From contig NZ_CP004372.1 in NCBI RefSeq assembly GCF_000590925.1, positions 1,531,001 to 1,595,000 of the forward strand: a stretch of 64,000 nt of DNA, read 5' to 3'. Source of the DNA: Roseibacterium elongatum DSM 19469. GTDB taxonomy: Bacteria > Pseudomonadota > Alphaproteobacteria > Rhodobacterales > Rhodobacteraceae. Position numbers and translations under genes: made by a program. The notes under the pieces were generated by a model. It saw nothing but the letters and a program-made list of their open reading frames with translations. It was not told where the DNA came from and did not search any database. This document shows positions 54,655 to 63,322 of this stretch, in pieces; within the stretch, counting starts at the first letter, position 1, and the number at the start of each line of letters is the position of its first letter.

Positions 54655-55107
54655 TTATTTCTCGGCCGCAGGCTCTTCCTCGATCATCAGGTCTTCGTCG
54701 ATGCAGCGACCGTCGACCACGATCGTGCCGGGCGGGCAGGCATCGCCGAGGGGTTCGTCGTCCATCGGCTCCATCGGTTCGAGCGAGACGATGCCGCAAT
54801 CGGTGTTGTCGGTGCCCGGCGCGCACGAGGTGGTCACGTGGCCCGCGACGCTGGGGTCGTCGCATTCGCCGTCATTGGCGAAAAGGCAGATATCGCTGAT
54901 ATCGAGGGGCGGCACGTAACCCGTGCAATCGCTGGTGTCGGTGCCCGGGTCGCACAGCCCCGATACCGCGCCGTAGATCGACGGATCGTCACAGTCGCCG
55001 TCATTGGCCCAACGGCAGGTGTCGTTCGCCGCGGCCGGGGTGGCGAGGGTTACGGCCAAGGCCAGGGCGAGCTGTGGAATACGGGTGCAAGACCATGCAG
55101 GGGCCAT
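54655..55107 (-). CDS. Secreted Cys-rich protein with two LNR-like repeats
   Basis: A 150-aa exported protein. A signal peptide (RIPQLALALAVTLATPAAA) is followed by two repeats of about 33 residues: residues 29-61 (DTCRWANDGDCDDP ... CDPGTDTSDC) and 72-104 (DICLFANDGECDDP ... CAPGTDNTDC). Each has four Cys with NDGxCDDP and GTDxxDC, similar in layout to the calcium-binding Lin-12/Notch repeat but with four instead of six cysteines. A third short CPPG...DGRC unit and an acidic tail follow. The start is the ATG 6 nt after GAGGAG. Function unknown; calcium binding is inference. Confidence 0.7.
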   Translation of the reverse strand: MAPAWSCTRIPQLALALAVTLATPAAANDTCRWANDGDCDDPSIYGAVSGLCDPGTDTSDCTGYVPPLDISDICLFANDGECDDPSVAGHVTTSCAPGTDNTDCGIVSLEPMEPMDDEPLGDACPPGTIVVDGRCIDEDLMIEEEPAAEK

Positions 55108-55279
55108 CGTCATCTCCTCGGGGTAGTTGGCGTCCGCCATGGCTGCACCTGCGAACCATCGGCGGCCTTGATCCACGACAAGTCGGCGATGAAAAACACC
55201 GCACCCGGCCGCGCGGCCCAAGTTTCGCCGGATTGCCGCGGCAGGGTCAGGGCGACTCGGTTCCAACTCGCAGGCGCGC

Positions 55280-56074
55280 ATGCAACGCCTTTTCGGTTTT
55301 CTTCTGACGCTTCTGTTCGCCTGTCCCGCCATCGCGCAGCAGGATAGCCCCCTGCGCGTCCTGCAGACCGGCGATGACAGCCGCGGCTGGGAGGCCGTGG
55401 GACGGCTGGACACGGGGATCGGCTTTTGCACCGCGACCCTGATCGCGCCCGATCTGGTGCTGACGGCGGCCCATTGCCTGTTCCATCCCGACAGCGGGGC
55501 GCGTCTGGATGACCGTGACCTCAGCTTTCAGGCGGGGTTGCGCAACGGTCGGCCCGAGGCCATTCGCCACATCCGGCGCGGACACGTGATGCCGGGCTAT
55601 TCCGTGCTGCGCGGTATCGAGATGGACATGATCGCACGGGATCTGGCCTTGCTCGAGCTCGATCTGCCCGTCGGTTCGGCCCGTTTCGCGCCGATTGCAG
55701 CGGGCGGGGCGGCCCCCCTGCGCGGCGCGGTCACGGTGGTGTCATACGGGGCAGACCGCGAAGACGCGCCCTCCCTGCAAGACAGGTGCACGATCCTGGG
55801 CGGGCAGGGCGTGGTGCGCAGCCTGTCGTGCCGCATCGATCGCGGCAGTTCCGGCGCCCCGGTCCTGCGGATGACCGCGCATGGCCCTCGGGTCGTGGCG
55901 GTGATGTCGGCCACCGGGCGGGCCGCGACGGGGCAGCCGCGTTCGGTCTCGGTGGCAATCGAGGCTGCGCTGCCTGTCCTGTTGTCGCAAAGGGCCGGGG
56001 CCGCGACGGGCGCTGCCGGCGGTACGATGCGCCCCGATCGCGGGCGCCTCGGGGCACATTTCATCCGGCCTTGA
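55280..56074 (+). CDS. Secreted trypsin-like serine protease
   Basis: A 264-aa exported S1-family peptidase. The signal peptide ends near ACPAIAQ. The catalytic triad is visible: TAAHC (His65), RDLALLEL (Asp121) and GSSGAP (Ser191). Cysteine pairs (50/66, 170/184) probably form disulfides. No PDZ domain is present, so it is not DegP-like. It is divergent from the Cys-rich secreted protein; target unknown. Confidence 0.83.
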   Translation: MQRLFGFLLTLLFACPAIAQQDSPLRVLQTGDDSRGWEAVGRLDTGIGFCTATLIAPDLVLTAAHCLFHPDSGARLDDRDLSFQAGLRNGRPEAIRHIRRGHVMPGYSVLRGIEMDMIARDLALLELDLPVGSARFAPIAAGGAAPLRGAVTVVSYGADREDAPSLQDRCTILGGQGVVRSLSCRIDRGSSGAPVLRMTAHGPRVVAVMSATGRAATGQPRSVSVAIEAALPVLLSQRAGAATGAAGGTMRPDRGRLGAHFIRP

Positions 56075-56217
56075 TGCCGTTGCGCCGGGCTTGAATTGTG
56101 CGGCGGGTCTTCCCAGATCACGGATGTGCCGGGGCCACGGACGGGCCGGTACATTCCATGACAGCGCCCGAATGACGGGGCTGTTTCACATATGTTGTCG
56201 CTCAACGGAGGATGACC

Positions 56218-56694
56218 ATGCGAAGCTATGATCTTTCGCCCCTTTACCGCGCCACGGTCGGGTTCGACCGGATGGCCGACATGCTGGACCGTGTCATGAC
56301 GCAGGACACCGCCACCAGCACCTATCCGCCCTACAACATCGAAAAGACCGGCGAGGATGCCTATCGCATCTCGATCGCCGTGGCCGGTTTCGCCGAAGAC
56401 GAATTGACCGTCGAGCAGCGCGAGGCCGAACTGGTGATTTCGGCGCGCAAGGCCAAGGATGACACGCCGCGCACGTTCCTGCATCGCGGGATCGCCACGC
56501 GGGCCTTCGAGAAGCGCTTTCACCTGGCCGACCATGTGCGCGTGACCGGGGCGGCCCATGAAAACGGCATGCTGCATGTCGATCTGGTGCGCGAAGTGCC
56601 CGAGGCGTTGAAACCCCGGAGGATCGAGATCGCGTCCCATCGCCCCGCCGCGATCGAGGCCGGTGGCGTGACGTCCGAGACGGAAACCGCCTGA
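56218..56694 (+). CDS. Small heat-shock protein (Hsp20/IbpA family)
   Basis: ATP-independent holdase (158 aa). The N-terminal MRSYDLSPLYRATVGFDRMA is IbpA-like; the alpha-crystallin domain spans about 38-135 with YRISIAVAGFAEDELTVEQR and the GIATRAFEKRFHLADHV segment. The C-terminal I-x-I motif is weak. The second of two nearby ATGs is favoured because GGAG lies 7 nt upstream. No clear sigma32 promoter or ROSE thermometer was recognised upstream. Confidence 0.9.
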   Translation: MRSYDLSPLYRATVGFDRMADMLDRVMTQDTATSTYPPYNIEKTGEDAYRISIAVAGFAEDELTVEQREAELVISARKAKDDTPRTFLHRGIATRAFEKRFHLADHVRVTGAAHENGMLHVDLVREVPEALKPRRIEIASHRPAAIEAGGVTSETETA

Positions 56695-56772
56695 TCCCGG
56701 TCGTACGCCACAAGTCAGGGGGCGGTCCCGATGGGCCGCCCCTTTTGCTGGGCCGGGCGCGCTGTCAGGGCG

Positions 56773-57645
56773 TCAGAACCACTGCCCCGGCTCCATCAGC
56801 CCAAGCTCCATCAATTGCAGCGACGACCATCGGAAGGGAACGGATTTGTGCCAGCGGAAATCCGAGATGTCGTAGCGCGAGCCGGGATTGGTGCGCAGGG
56901 CCTTGGCCACGCGGAACGAACAGATCGCCGCCGATAGGGAATGATGCCATGGGCAGGCATAGGTGTTCATTTCCTCGTCGCTCAGCGTGTGATCGTCGCG
57001 CAGTTTCAGCCCCGGCATGGCCTGGAACAGCCCGACGCGGTCGATCTTGCGCTTGGGCTGGGCGACATGTTCCTCGAACCGCCAGCGCAGCCCGCCGTAA
57101 AAGTTCAGTTGCCGGTCAAGAATGTCGCCTGCGTCGTTGCGGCGGGTTTCGGCATAGTAGCCGGAACTGTCCAGAAGCGCGGTATCGAGGCAGACCGCGT
57201 CGGGATGGGTGTTCAGGTTAGGCGCGTAAAGGTCGATGACATAGGTGAGGATGGCGGTTCGCCGCTCCTCCATGACCCAGGTCGTCAGCTCACCGACCGT
57301 GCGATCCTCGCAAAATGGAAAGAACAGGTATTCGCCATTGAAACAGTAGTGGATCCATTCCCCCGGAACCAACGCGATCAGGGCGTTCACGGCCTTTTGC
57401 GCGGTCCCCCTGCGGCGGGACGGATGGCGGATGACATGCCGCACGACTTCCGACGTGGCCGGCGGCGGCGGCACGGCCAGGCCGTCGGGGGCCACCACGA
57501 AGATGGCGCGAAACCCCAAGGACTGCACATGGTCGAGCGTCGAGGTCAGTTCCGTGGCATCCTCGGCGATCACCATGGCGAAGGGGCCTTTGCCGAACGT
57601 GCCGGCGGCCGAGCCCGCAAACTGTTCAAGCGTGTCGAAATCCAT
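56773..57645 (-). CDS. Glycosyltransferase-2-like or uncharacterised protein
   Basis: A ~290-aa soluble protein. The N-terminal part (MVIAEDATELTSTLDHVQSL then GFRAIFVVAPDG) resembles the Glyco_tranf_2_4 type seen in many Rhodobacteraceae, but the DxD motif is not obvious. The middle part has IHYCFNGEYLFFPFCEDRTV and the C-terminus is rich in aromatic residues (RWHKSVPFRWSSLQLMEL). Starts at 57645, 57660 and 57711 are all in frame; I chose the Met of MDFDTLEQFAG. It is divergent from miaB. Function not known. Confidence 0.5.
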   Translation of the reverse strand: MDFDTLEQFAGSAAGTFGKGPFAMVIAEDATELTSTLDHVQSLGFRAIFVVAPDGLAVPPPPATSEVVRHVIRHPSRRRGTAQKAVNALIALVPGEWIHYCFNGEYLFFPFCEDRTVGELTTWVMEERRTAILTYVIDLYAPNLNTHPDAVCLDTALLDSSGYYAETRRNDAGDILDRQLNFYGGLRWRFEEHVAQPKRKIDRVGLFQAMPGLKLRDDHTLSDEEMNTYACPWHHSLSAAICSFRVAKALRTNPGSRYDISDFRWHKSVPFRWSSLQLMELGLMEPGQWF

Positions 57646-57809
57646 GCCTGCCCGTTCCATCCATGCCTGCCCGGTTTTTGCCAAAGTGACCCTGCAGATG
57701 GCGAATTGCAATCGTCTGTCCGCGCCGCTTGGCCTTTGGGGGCGTTGATAGCCCCGCGTCCATGCGATACATCCCGCAGGTCAACAAACCCTTGTGGAAA
57801 GCGCGCGCC

Positions 57810-59192
57810 ATGACCGGGACAAAGAAACTCTTCGTCAAGACCTACGGCTGCCAGATGAATGTCTATGACAGCGAACGCATGGCCGAGGCGCTGGGGGCGC
57901 AGGGGTATCAGCAGGTGGACAGCGCCGAAGGCGCCGACATGATCCTGCTCAACACCTGCCATATCCGCGAGAAGGCCGCGGAAAAGGTCTATTCCGAGCT
58001 TGGTCGCCTGAAACCCCTGCGCGCGGCCAATCCCGATCTCAAGATCGGGGTGGCGGGGTGTGTCGCGCAGGCCGAAGGCGAAGAGATCATGCACCGCCAG
58101 CCCATGGTCGATCTGGTGGTGGGGCCCCAGACCTACCATCGCCTGCCCACCATGATGGAGGCGCTGGCGCGCGGGGAAAAGGCGCTCGACACCGATTTCC
58201 CCGAGGAAGACAAGTTCGCCCATCTGCCCAAGGGCCGCAAGGCGCGGCGCGGGCCGACGGCGTTCCTGACGGTGCAGGAAGGGTGTGACAAGTTCTGCTC
58301 GTTCTGCGTCGTGCCCTACACGCGTGGGGCCGAGGTCAGTCGCCCGGCCGACCGTCTGCTGCGCGAGGCGCGCGACCTGATCGACCGCGGCGTGCGCGAG
58401 ATCACCCTGCTGGGCCAGAACGTGAATGCCTATCATGGCGCAGGGCCCGATGGCGGCGAATGGGGTCTGGCCCGCCTGATCCGCGAGATGGCGACAATCG
58501 ACGGGTTGGATCGCATCCGCTTCACCACTTCGCACCCCAACGACATGGACGAGGACCTGATCGCCGCGCATGGCGATTGCGACAAGCTGATGCCATACCT
58601 GCACCTGCCCGTGCAGGCGGGATCGGACAAGGTGCTGAAGGCGATGAACCGCAAGCATACCGCCGAGGCTTATCTCCGCCTGATCGAACGCATCCGCGCC
58701 GCGCGCCCCGATCTGCACCTGTCAGGGGACTTCATCGTCGGGTTCCCAGGCGAAACCGAGGCGGATTTCCAGGCGACACTCGATCTGGTAGAAACCGTGG
58801 GCTACGGCACGGCCTATTCCTTCAAATATTCCGCGCGTCCCGGCACGCCTGCGGCCGAGCGCGCCACCGTCGATCCGGCCGAGGCCGACGACCGGCTGCA
58901 ACGTTTGCAGGCGCTGCTGACCCGGCAGCAGCGGGCCGCGCAGGACGCCATGGTCGGGCGCAGGGTGTCGGTTCTGTTCGAAAAACCGGGGCGCATGCCG
59001 GGCCAGATGGTCGGCAAGTCCGAGTACCTGCACGCCGTCCATGTCGACGGCCCCGAGACGCTCAAGGGGCAGATCGCGCCCGTCGACACTCGTCGACAGC
59101 GGCCCGAACTCGCTTGCCGGGCGATTGGTGGGCTGAACGGGACTACCTGCGGCGCGGCGGGGTCTCGGACAGAATGCGGGTCATCACGTTGA
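57810..59192 (+). CDS. miaB: tRNA i6A37 methylthiotransferase MiaB with frameshifted C-terminus
   Basis: Radical-SAM enzyme making ms2i6A37 in tRNA. The UPF0004 domain has C14, C50 and C84; the radical-SAM motif CDKFCSFC has C159, C163 and C166; a C-terminal TRAM domain follows. The frame is normal to about KGQIAPVD, then ends in an unrelated 30-residue tail. The next frame carries [14 protein letters not shown] and a stop at 59134-59136. One extra base near 59087-59090 (GACACTCG in place of GACATCG) explains it; corrected length 441 aa. The start is the Met of [17 protein letters not shown]. Confidence 0.92.
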   Translation: MTGTKKLFVKTYGCQMNVYDSERMAEALGAQGYQQVDSAEGADMILLNTCHIREKAAEKVYSELGRLKPLRAANPDLKIGVAGCVAQAEGEEIMHRQPMVDLVVGPQTYHRLPTMMEALARGEKALDTDFPEEDKFAHLPKGRKARRGPTAFLTVQEGCDKFCSFCVVPYTRGAEVSRPADRLLREARDLIDRGVREITLLGQNVNAYHGAGPDGGEWGLARLIREMATIDGLDRIRFTTSHPNDMDEDLIAAHGDCDKLMPYLHLPVQAGSDKVLKAMNRKHTAEAYLRLIERIRAARPDLHLSGDFIVGFPGETEADFQATLDLVETVGYGTAYSFKYSARPGTPAAERATVDPAEADDRLQRLQALLTRQQRAAQDAMVGRRVSVLFEKPGRMPGQMVGKSEYLHAVHVDGPETLKGQIAPVDTRRQRPELACRAIGGLNGTTCGAAGSRTECGSSR

Positions 59193-59469
59193 CCATCCCG
59201 TTGGGGCGGTTGACCGTCGCCGGGTCGCGGCAGACCCGTTCGGCAATGGCGTGGGCCTCGGGAAAGGTATAGCCGGCGCTGACGAGGCTGTCGGTGAAGA
59301 CCGGGTTCGGCCGGTCCCAGATCACGTCTTCCCACGGGCCGCGATAACAGCTGATCGTGATGACATGGCGTTGGGTCGACAGCTGATAGGCATGGTCCTG
59401 CGCGATGGCGGCCGGCGCGCCGGCCATGCAACCGACGGCGCAGCCGGCCATCATCAGAGCTCTGGTCAT
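59143..59469 (-). CDS. Small secreted protein of unknown function
   Basis: A 108-aa exported protein. The signal peptide [20 protein letters not shown] ends near AIAQ-DHAYQ. The mature ~84 residues hold two cysteines (ISCYRG, ERVCRD), a [13 protein letters not shown] segment and a helical [18 protein letters not shown] stretch. No family recognised; conserved-looking composition and frame support a real gene. It is convergent with miaB, 6 nt beyond the restored miaB stop. Confidence 0.62.
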   Translation of the reverse strand: MTRALMMAGCAVGCMAGAPAAIAQDHAYQLSTQRHVITISCYRGPWEDVIWDRPNPVFTDSLVSAGYTFPEAHAIAERVCRDPATVNRPNGMVNVMTRILSETPPRRR

Positions 59470-59948
59470 GGTCTTGGTCCTCCCCCAGTTGGACACATTC
59501 AAACGACCGAAGGCAGGGGCAAGGACGGGGCCATGACCCAATCAGCATACCGTGACAGCGGTAGGCCGTGCATCCGGCGTAGGCGGTCAAGCGTATCACG
59601 GCGAATCGCATGCGGGGGGCGGAAAACCGTCATTGGCCGAGCTTTGGCGCCGGCATAGCGCGGCTTGCCCCTTGTTCTGATGGGCAAGCAGGCCCCCCGG
59701 TGCCCAAGGGGCCAGCCCTGTGCCCATGTCGTCCAAGGATGGGGCATCGGGGGGCGGCGGCCCCGCTGGTCCTGTGCGATAGGCCTATGTTGTCGCAACA
59801 GTCGGTGAAACACCCAGATGCTGTTTCCGCGGCGGCAACAGGCTGCGCCAGATTCCGCTTCCCTTGTGGATGAAAGATGCTAAAGTTCGGATATCAATAG
59901 AGTTTTCGCATATCGCGCTGCCACGCTGAACATGCGATCGTCAAGTGA
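59470..59948. other. 479-nt divergent intergenic region
   Basis: No supported gene. The region separates the small secreted protein (minus) from the OmpA-like gene (plus), so it should hold two promoters, but no convincing hexamer pair was found. The GC-rich part 59690-59790 contains inverted repeats; GCCTATGTTGTCGC near 59781 can pair with GCGGCAACAGGC near 59833. The last ~70 nt are AT-rich. A small RNA cannot be excluded. Confidence 0.4.
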
Positions 59949-60539
59949 ATGGGGGATGATGGTGTGATTGACAAACTTACACGCATGTCCGCGCGCACCA
60001 TCGGCATGATTGCCGTGTTGGCAAGTGCGTGGACCATCGGCGCCGGGTCTGCCCTGGCGCAGGATACCGTGACCGTGACCGGGCGTGTCGAGCCGGGCCT
60101 TTGGGTGGATCCCGACGGATGTTTGCACTGGGTCGCCGATGGCGGGGTAGAAGGTTATATGTCGGGCCGCGTTAATCCGCAGGATGGCATGCCGGTTTGC
60201 CTCGACGTCAACACCTGCGCTGTCTCGAATACCGACGTCCTGTTCCATACGGACAGTGCGCGCCTGACCAGCACGGGGCGGCAGCAGTTGCAGCAGTTCT
60301 TCTCGAGCGCCGGGGCCTTTGCCTATGCCATCTATGGCCACACCGACAGCCGCGCCTCGGATGAATACAACATGCGCCTGAGCCAGCGTCGCGCCGCGTC
60401 TGTCGCAAACGTGGCCCGCTCGGTCGGGGCGCGTGTCGCGCGCGAGATCGGCTACGGCGAGCGCCGTCCGGTCGCCCCCAACGACAGCGCCGCGAATATG
60501 CAGCGCAACCGTCGCGTCGAAATCGTGTGCTACAGGTGA
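59949..60539 (+). CDS. OmpA-family outer-membrane/periplasmic protein with WxDPDGC module
   Basis: A 196-aa exported protein. The signal peptide ends at GSALA-QDTVT. Residues about 50-84 hold a module LWVDPDGCLHWVADGGVEGY followed by PxxGMPVC. The C-terminal OmpA-like peptidoglycan-binding domain (105-195) has VLFHTDSARLTSTGRQQLQQ and IYGHTDSRASDEYNMRLSQR. It probably tethers the envelope to murein. ATG 59949 and GTG 59964 are both possible starts. The next gene shares the module. Confidence 0.78.
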   Translation: MGDDGVIDKLTRMSARTIGMIAVLASAWTIGAGSALAQDTVTVTGRVEPGLWVDPDGCLHWVADGGVEGYMSGRVNPQDGMPVCLDVNTCAVSNTDVLFHTDSARLTSTGRQQLQQFFSSAGAFAYAIYGHTDSRASDEYNMRLSQRRAASVANVARSVGARVAREIGYGERRPVAPNDSAANMQRNRRVEIVCYR

Positions 60540-60544
60540 CCGCC

Positions 60545-60880
60545 ATGACCGAGAAGTTTTCTGCACGGGCCGTTGTCGTCCTCGTCCTTTCGACTGTTGC
60601 ACTCACTGCCTGTCAAAGCACCGATGGTGCGCGCCTCGTGGCGATCGGCGAGGACACAGGTGTGGATGCGGGCAGCCTGAGCCAACTTGAAGCCGGCATT
60701 TGGATCGATCCCGATGGGTGCCACCACTGGATGATCGACGACGGTCTGGAAGGGTACTGGGATCTGCGCCGAGACCCGGTGTCGGGCCTGCCGGTCTGCA
60801 CCAACGTGGCACCGCCGAATTCTATTGTTGGCGACATCAGCCGGAACCCCGGCATCCCGGACTTCACGCCCGGGTTCTGA
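60545..60880 (+). CDS. Lipoprotein with WxDPDGC module
   Basis: A 111-aa lipoprotein. The lipobox is ALTAC with Cys23 as lipidation site. Residues 51-85 repeat the module of the preceding gene: IWIDPDGCHHWMIDDGLEGY then PVSGLPVC. The rest is short and Pro/Gly-rich. It starts 5 nt after the OmpA-like gene, so they are one operon. Function unknown; the module's two cysteines may form a disulfide. A terminator follows. Confidence 0.72.
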   Translation: MTEKFSARAVVVLVLSTVALTACQSTDGARLVAIGEDTGVDAGSLSQLEAGIWIDPDGCHHWMIDDGLEGYWDLRRDPVSGLPVCTNVAPPNSIVGDISRNPGIPDFTPGF

Positions 60881-60904
60881 TCCAAGACCCTTGCTTGAAC
60901 GACG

Positions 60905-60928
60905 CGGGCGCCCTTGGGCGCCCGTTTT
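60905..60928 (+). terminator. Intrinsic terminator after the lipoprotein gene
   Basis: Stem CGGGCGC / GCGCCCG with loop CCTTGG followed by TTTT. Confidence 0.75.
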
Positions 60929-61060
60929 GGTTTCAGCCCCTGCGATGCCCTTGGACACAGGATCAAGAAATTTTCGTGACGGGTGACACAACAGGTTGCG
61001 TTCGTGCCTCGGCACGGTCAGTCTTGAGATGTTAGCCACCCTCAGGATGGGAGAACCCGT

Positions 61061-62068
61061 TTGGCGACAACAACGCTGCCGCAGCCCGCTGCCGAGCCGC
61101 CCGTCGAACGACTGCTGGAATTTCCGGACAATCGCCTGTTGATCGAACTCTGTGGCGAGTTTGACCGCAATCTTGCCCAGGTCGAACACCTTCTTTCCGT
61201 GCACATCCTGCGCCGGGGCAATGAGCTTGCCTTGCTGGGGGACGCCCGCGAAGAGGCGGCCGGCGTGCTCGAGGGGCTTTATGCAAGGTTGGAAACCGGC
61301 AAGTCCATCGAACCCGGCGATATCGACGCGATCGTGCGCCTGGGCAATTCGGGCGAGGAGACCGGCGCGCGCGACGGTGATCAGATGGAGATGTTCGGCG
61401 CGGGTCCGTTGGAAATCGGGACGCGCAAGAAAACGATCGAGCCGCGAACACGCGCGCAGCAGGACTATGTGCGCAACCTCTACGGCAACGAACTGGCCTT
61501 TGGCATCGGCCCGGCGGGCACCGGCAAGACCTATCTCGCCGTGGCCGTCGCGGTGAACCAGATGATCAACGGCCATGTCGACAAGATCATCCTGTCGCGT
61601 CCGGCCGTCGAGGCGGGCGAGCGTCTGGGCTTTCTGCCCGGCGACATGAAGGACAAGGTCGACCCGTACATGCAGCCGCTCTACGACGCGCTGAACGATT
61701 TCCTGCCGGCCAAGCAACTGGGCAAGCTGATCGAGGAAAAGACCATCGAGATCGCGCCCTTGGCCTTCATGCGGGGCCGCACCCTTTCGAACGCCTATGT
61801 CGTGCTGGACGAGGCGCAGAATGCCTCGACCATGCAGATGAAGATGTTCCTGACCCGCCTGGGGCAGGGCAGCCGCATGGTCATCACCGGCGACCGCAGC
61901 CAGGTCGACCTGCCCCGCGGTCAGATGAGCGGCCTTGTCGAGGCCGAGCGCATCCTTGGCGGAATCGAGGGGATCAGCTTCAACTACTTCACGGCCAAGG
62001 ATGTCGTACGCCACCCGATGGTCGCAAGGATCATCGAAGCCTATGACAAGGAGGCGCCGCAGGGCTGA
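61061..62068 (+). CDS. PhoH-family ATPase (PhoL/YbeZ type)
   Basis: P-loop ATPase (335 aa) that in many bacteria partners YbeY in rRNA/RNA metabolism. A short N-terminal KH-like region precedes Walker A GPAGTGKT (150-157) and Walker B YVVLDEAQNAS; DRSQVDLPRGQMSGL is also typical. It starts at TTG (MATTTLPQP) 8 nt after AGGATGGGAG; the nearby ATG is out of frame. ybeY and a CorC-like gene follow further on, the usual phoH-ybeY-corC order, but two other genes intervene. Confidence 0.92.
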   Translation: MATTTLPQPAAEPPVERLLEFPDNRLLIELCGEFDRNLAQVEHLLSVHILRRGNELALLGDAREEAAGVLEGLYARLETGKSIEPGDIDAIVRLGNSGEETGARDGDQMEMFGAGPLEIGTRKKTIEPRTRAQQDYVRNLYGNELAFGIGPAGTGKTYLAVAVAVNQMINGHVDKIILSRPAVEAGERLGFLPGDMKDKVDPYMQPLYDALNDFLPAKQLGKLIEEKTIEIAPLAFMRGRTLSNAYVVLDEAQNASTMQMKMFLTRLGQGSRMVITGDRSQVDLPRGQMSGLVEAERILGGIEGISFNYFTAKDVVRHPMVARIIEAYDKEAPQG

Positions 62069-62084
62069 TGCGGGCGGCAGGCGC

Positions 62085-62695
62085 ATGAACCAGCGTCGCC
62101 GGTTCCTTGCCACCGCCTCAACTGCCATCGCAATGCCTGCTCGCCTTCATGCGCAGCCGGTCGTCGATACCGATGTTGCCGTCATCGGCGCCGGGGCCGC
62201 CGGAATCGCCGCCGCCCGCCACATGCAGGCGCAAGGATGACGGGTTGTCATCGTTGAGGCGCGTGACCGGGTCGGGTACCCCGCCCGCTCCCTGGCGGGT
62301 CTGGCGGTTGGCGACCGTTGGCAAGCGGCCGCGCGCCGCTGCGCGATGCGCCTGAATTCGCCCTCGATCTTGCCGCGTTGGAAACGGGACAGGGGGCCTT
62401 GATCCACCTTTATCCAGATGCCCCGCGCCGCAGCCTCTCCGGGGCGCTCGGGGCCGTGATCGGCGCACAGGTGGAAACCGTGTTCTGGCACGATTGGGTC
62501 GCCGACCCCTTGAGCCTCGGGGGCTGCTCTCGGGCGGTGCCTGGTGCCGGGGGCGCGCGTTTGGCGGCCATGGATCCCGTGGGGGAGCGGATATTTTTCG
62601 CGGGCAAGGCCGCGCCGGGGCCACTTGCGACGACGGTGGGCGGCGCGTGTCTGTCAGGGCAGCGTGCAGCACGAACCATCGCCGCGCTGCTATAG
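62085..62695 (+). pseudogene. Flavin amine oxidase relic
   Basis: Remnant of a flavin-containing amine oxidase. The N-terminus has a Tat-like RRRFLATAS leader and FAD motif VIGAGAAGIAAARHM, then an in-frame TGA at 62238-62240 followed by the expected RVVIVEARDRVG. Beyond that a large part is missing and the frame changes. The C-terminal end reappears in another frame with GERIFFAGKAAPG and GACLSGQRAARTIAALL. Only ~200 of an expected ~430 codons remain. Multiple lesions make it a true pseudogene, lying between phoH and the YdeI-like gene. Confidence 0.82.
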
Positions 62696-62713
62696 CGCGC
62701 TAGCTATGCCGAC

Positions 62714-63286
62714 ATGTCATCAGCACCTGCCCTTGAGCGTATCGAAATCACCGCCCCGTCCCAATTGTGGGAGTGGCTGGCCGAAAACCATACCGGGCCA
62801 TCGGTCTGGCTGGTGACCTGGAAAGCCGCGCACCGGGCGAATTATGTCAGCCGCGAGCAGGTGCTGGATGCTCTGGTCGCTTATGGTTGGATCGACGGGC
62901 GGCGCATGAAGCTGGACGAAAACCGCAGCATGCAACTGATCGCCCCGCGCAAGCAGAGCGTTTGGGCCCGCAGCTACAAACTCCGCGCCGAGCGTCTGAT
63001 CGCCGAGGGCCGAATGCGGCCGCCCGGACTGGCCGCCCTGCAGGCGGCGCAGGCGGGCGCGCTATGGCACACGTCGGACCCGGTCGATGACTTCGCCGTG
63101 CCCGAGGATCTGCGCGACGCGCTGGCGGCGCAGGGCGGGAAAGCGTGGTTCGCGAGCGCGGCCCCGTCCTATCGGCGCAACGTTCTGCGCTATCTTGCCC
63201 AGGCCAAGCGCCCCGAGACGCGCGCCAAGCGCGTCGCCCTGATCGCCGGTCATGCCGCACGGGGCGAGAAGCTGCCGCATTACTGA
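62714..63286 (+). CDS. YdeI/OmpD-associated family protein
   Basis: A 190-aa protein of the YdeI (bacteriocin-protection) family. SQLWEWLAENHTGPSVWLVT, the YGWIDGRRMKLDENRSMQLI stretch and APRKQSVWARSYK form the core, and AWFASAAPSYRRNVLRYLAQ is the C-terminal YdeI motif. The biochemical role is unknown. It sits between the amine-oxidase relic and ybeY, interrupting the phoH-ybeY pair. Confidence 0.85.
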   Translation: MSSAPALERIEITAPSQLWEWLAENHTGPSVWLVTWKAAHRANYVSREQVLDALVAYGWIDGRRMKLDENRSMQLIAPRKQSVWARSYKLRAERLIAEGRMRPPGLAALQAAQAGALWHTSDPVDDFAVPEDLRDALAAQGGKAWFASAAPSYRRNVLRYLAQAKRPETRAKRVALIAGHAARGEKLPHY

Positions 63287-63322
63287 CTGGCAGGACCCGT
63301 GGCCGGGATGCTAGGGGGCCGC

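Noticed and set aside
59499..59813. 104-codon minus-strand open frame in the long gap
   Set aside because: Basic, low-information sequence without ribosome binding site, signal peptide or motif. It also lies over the promoter side of the small secreted protein gene.
62238..62240. TGA in the amine oxidase as a selenocysteine codon
   Set aside because: No selenocysteine insertion context, the position follows the FAD motif where no Cys is expected, and the rest of the gene is deleted and frameshifted.
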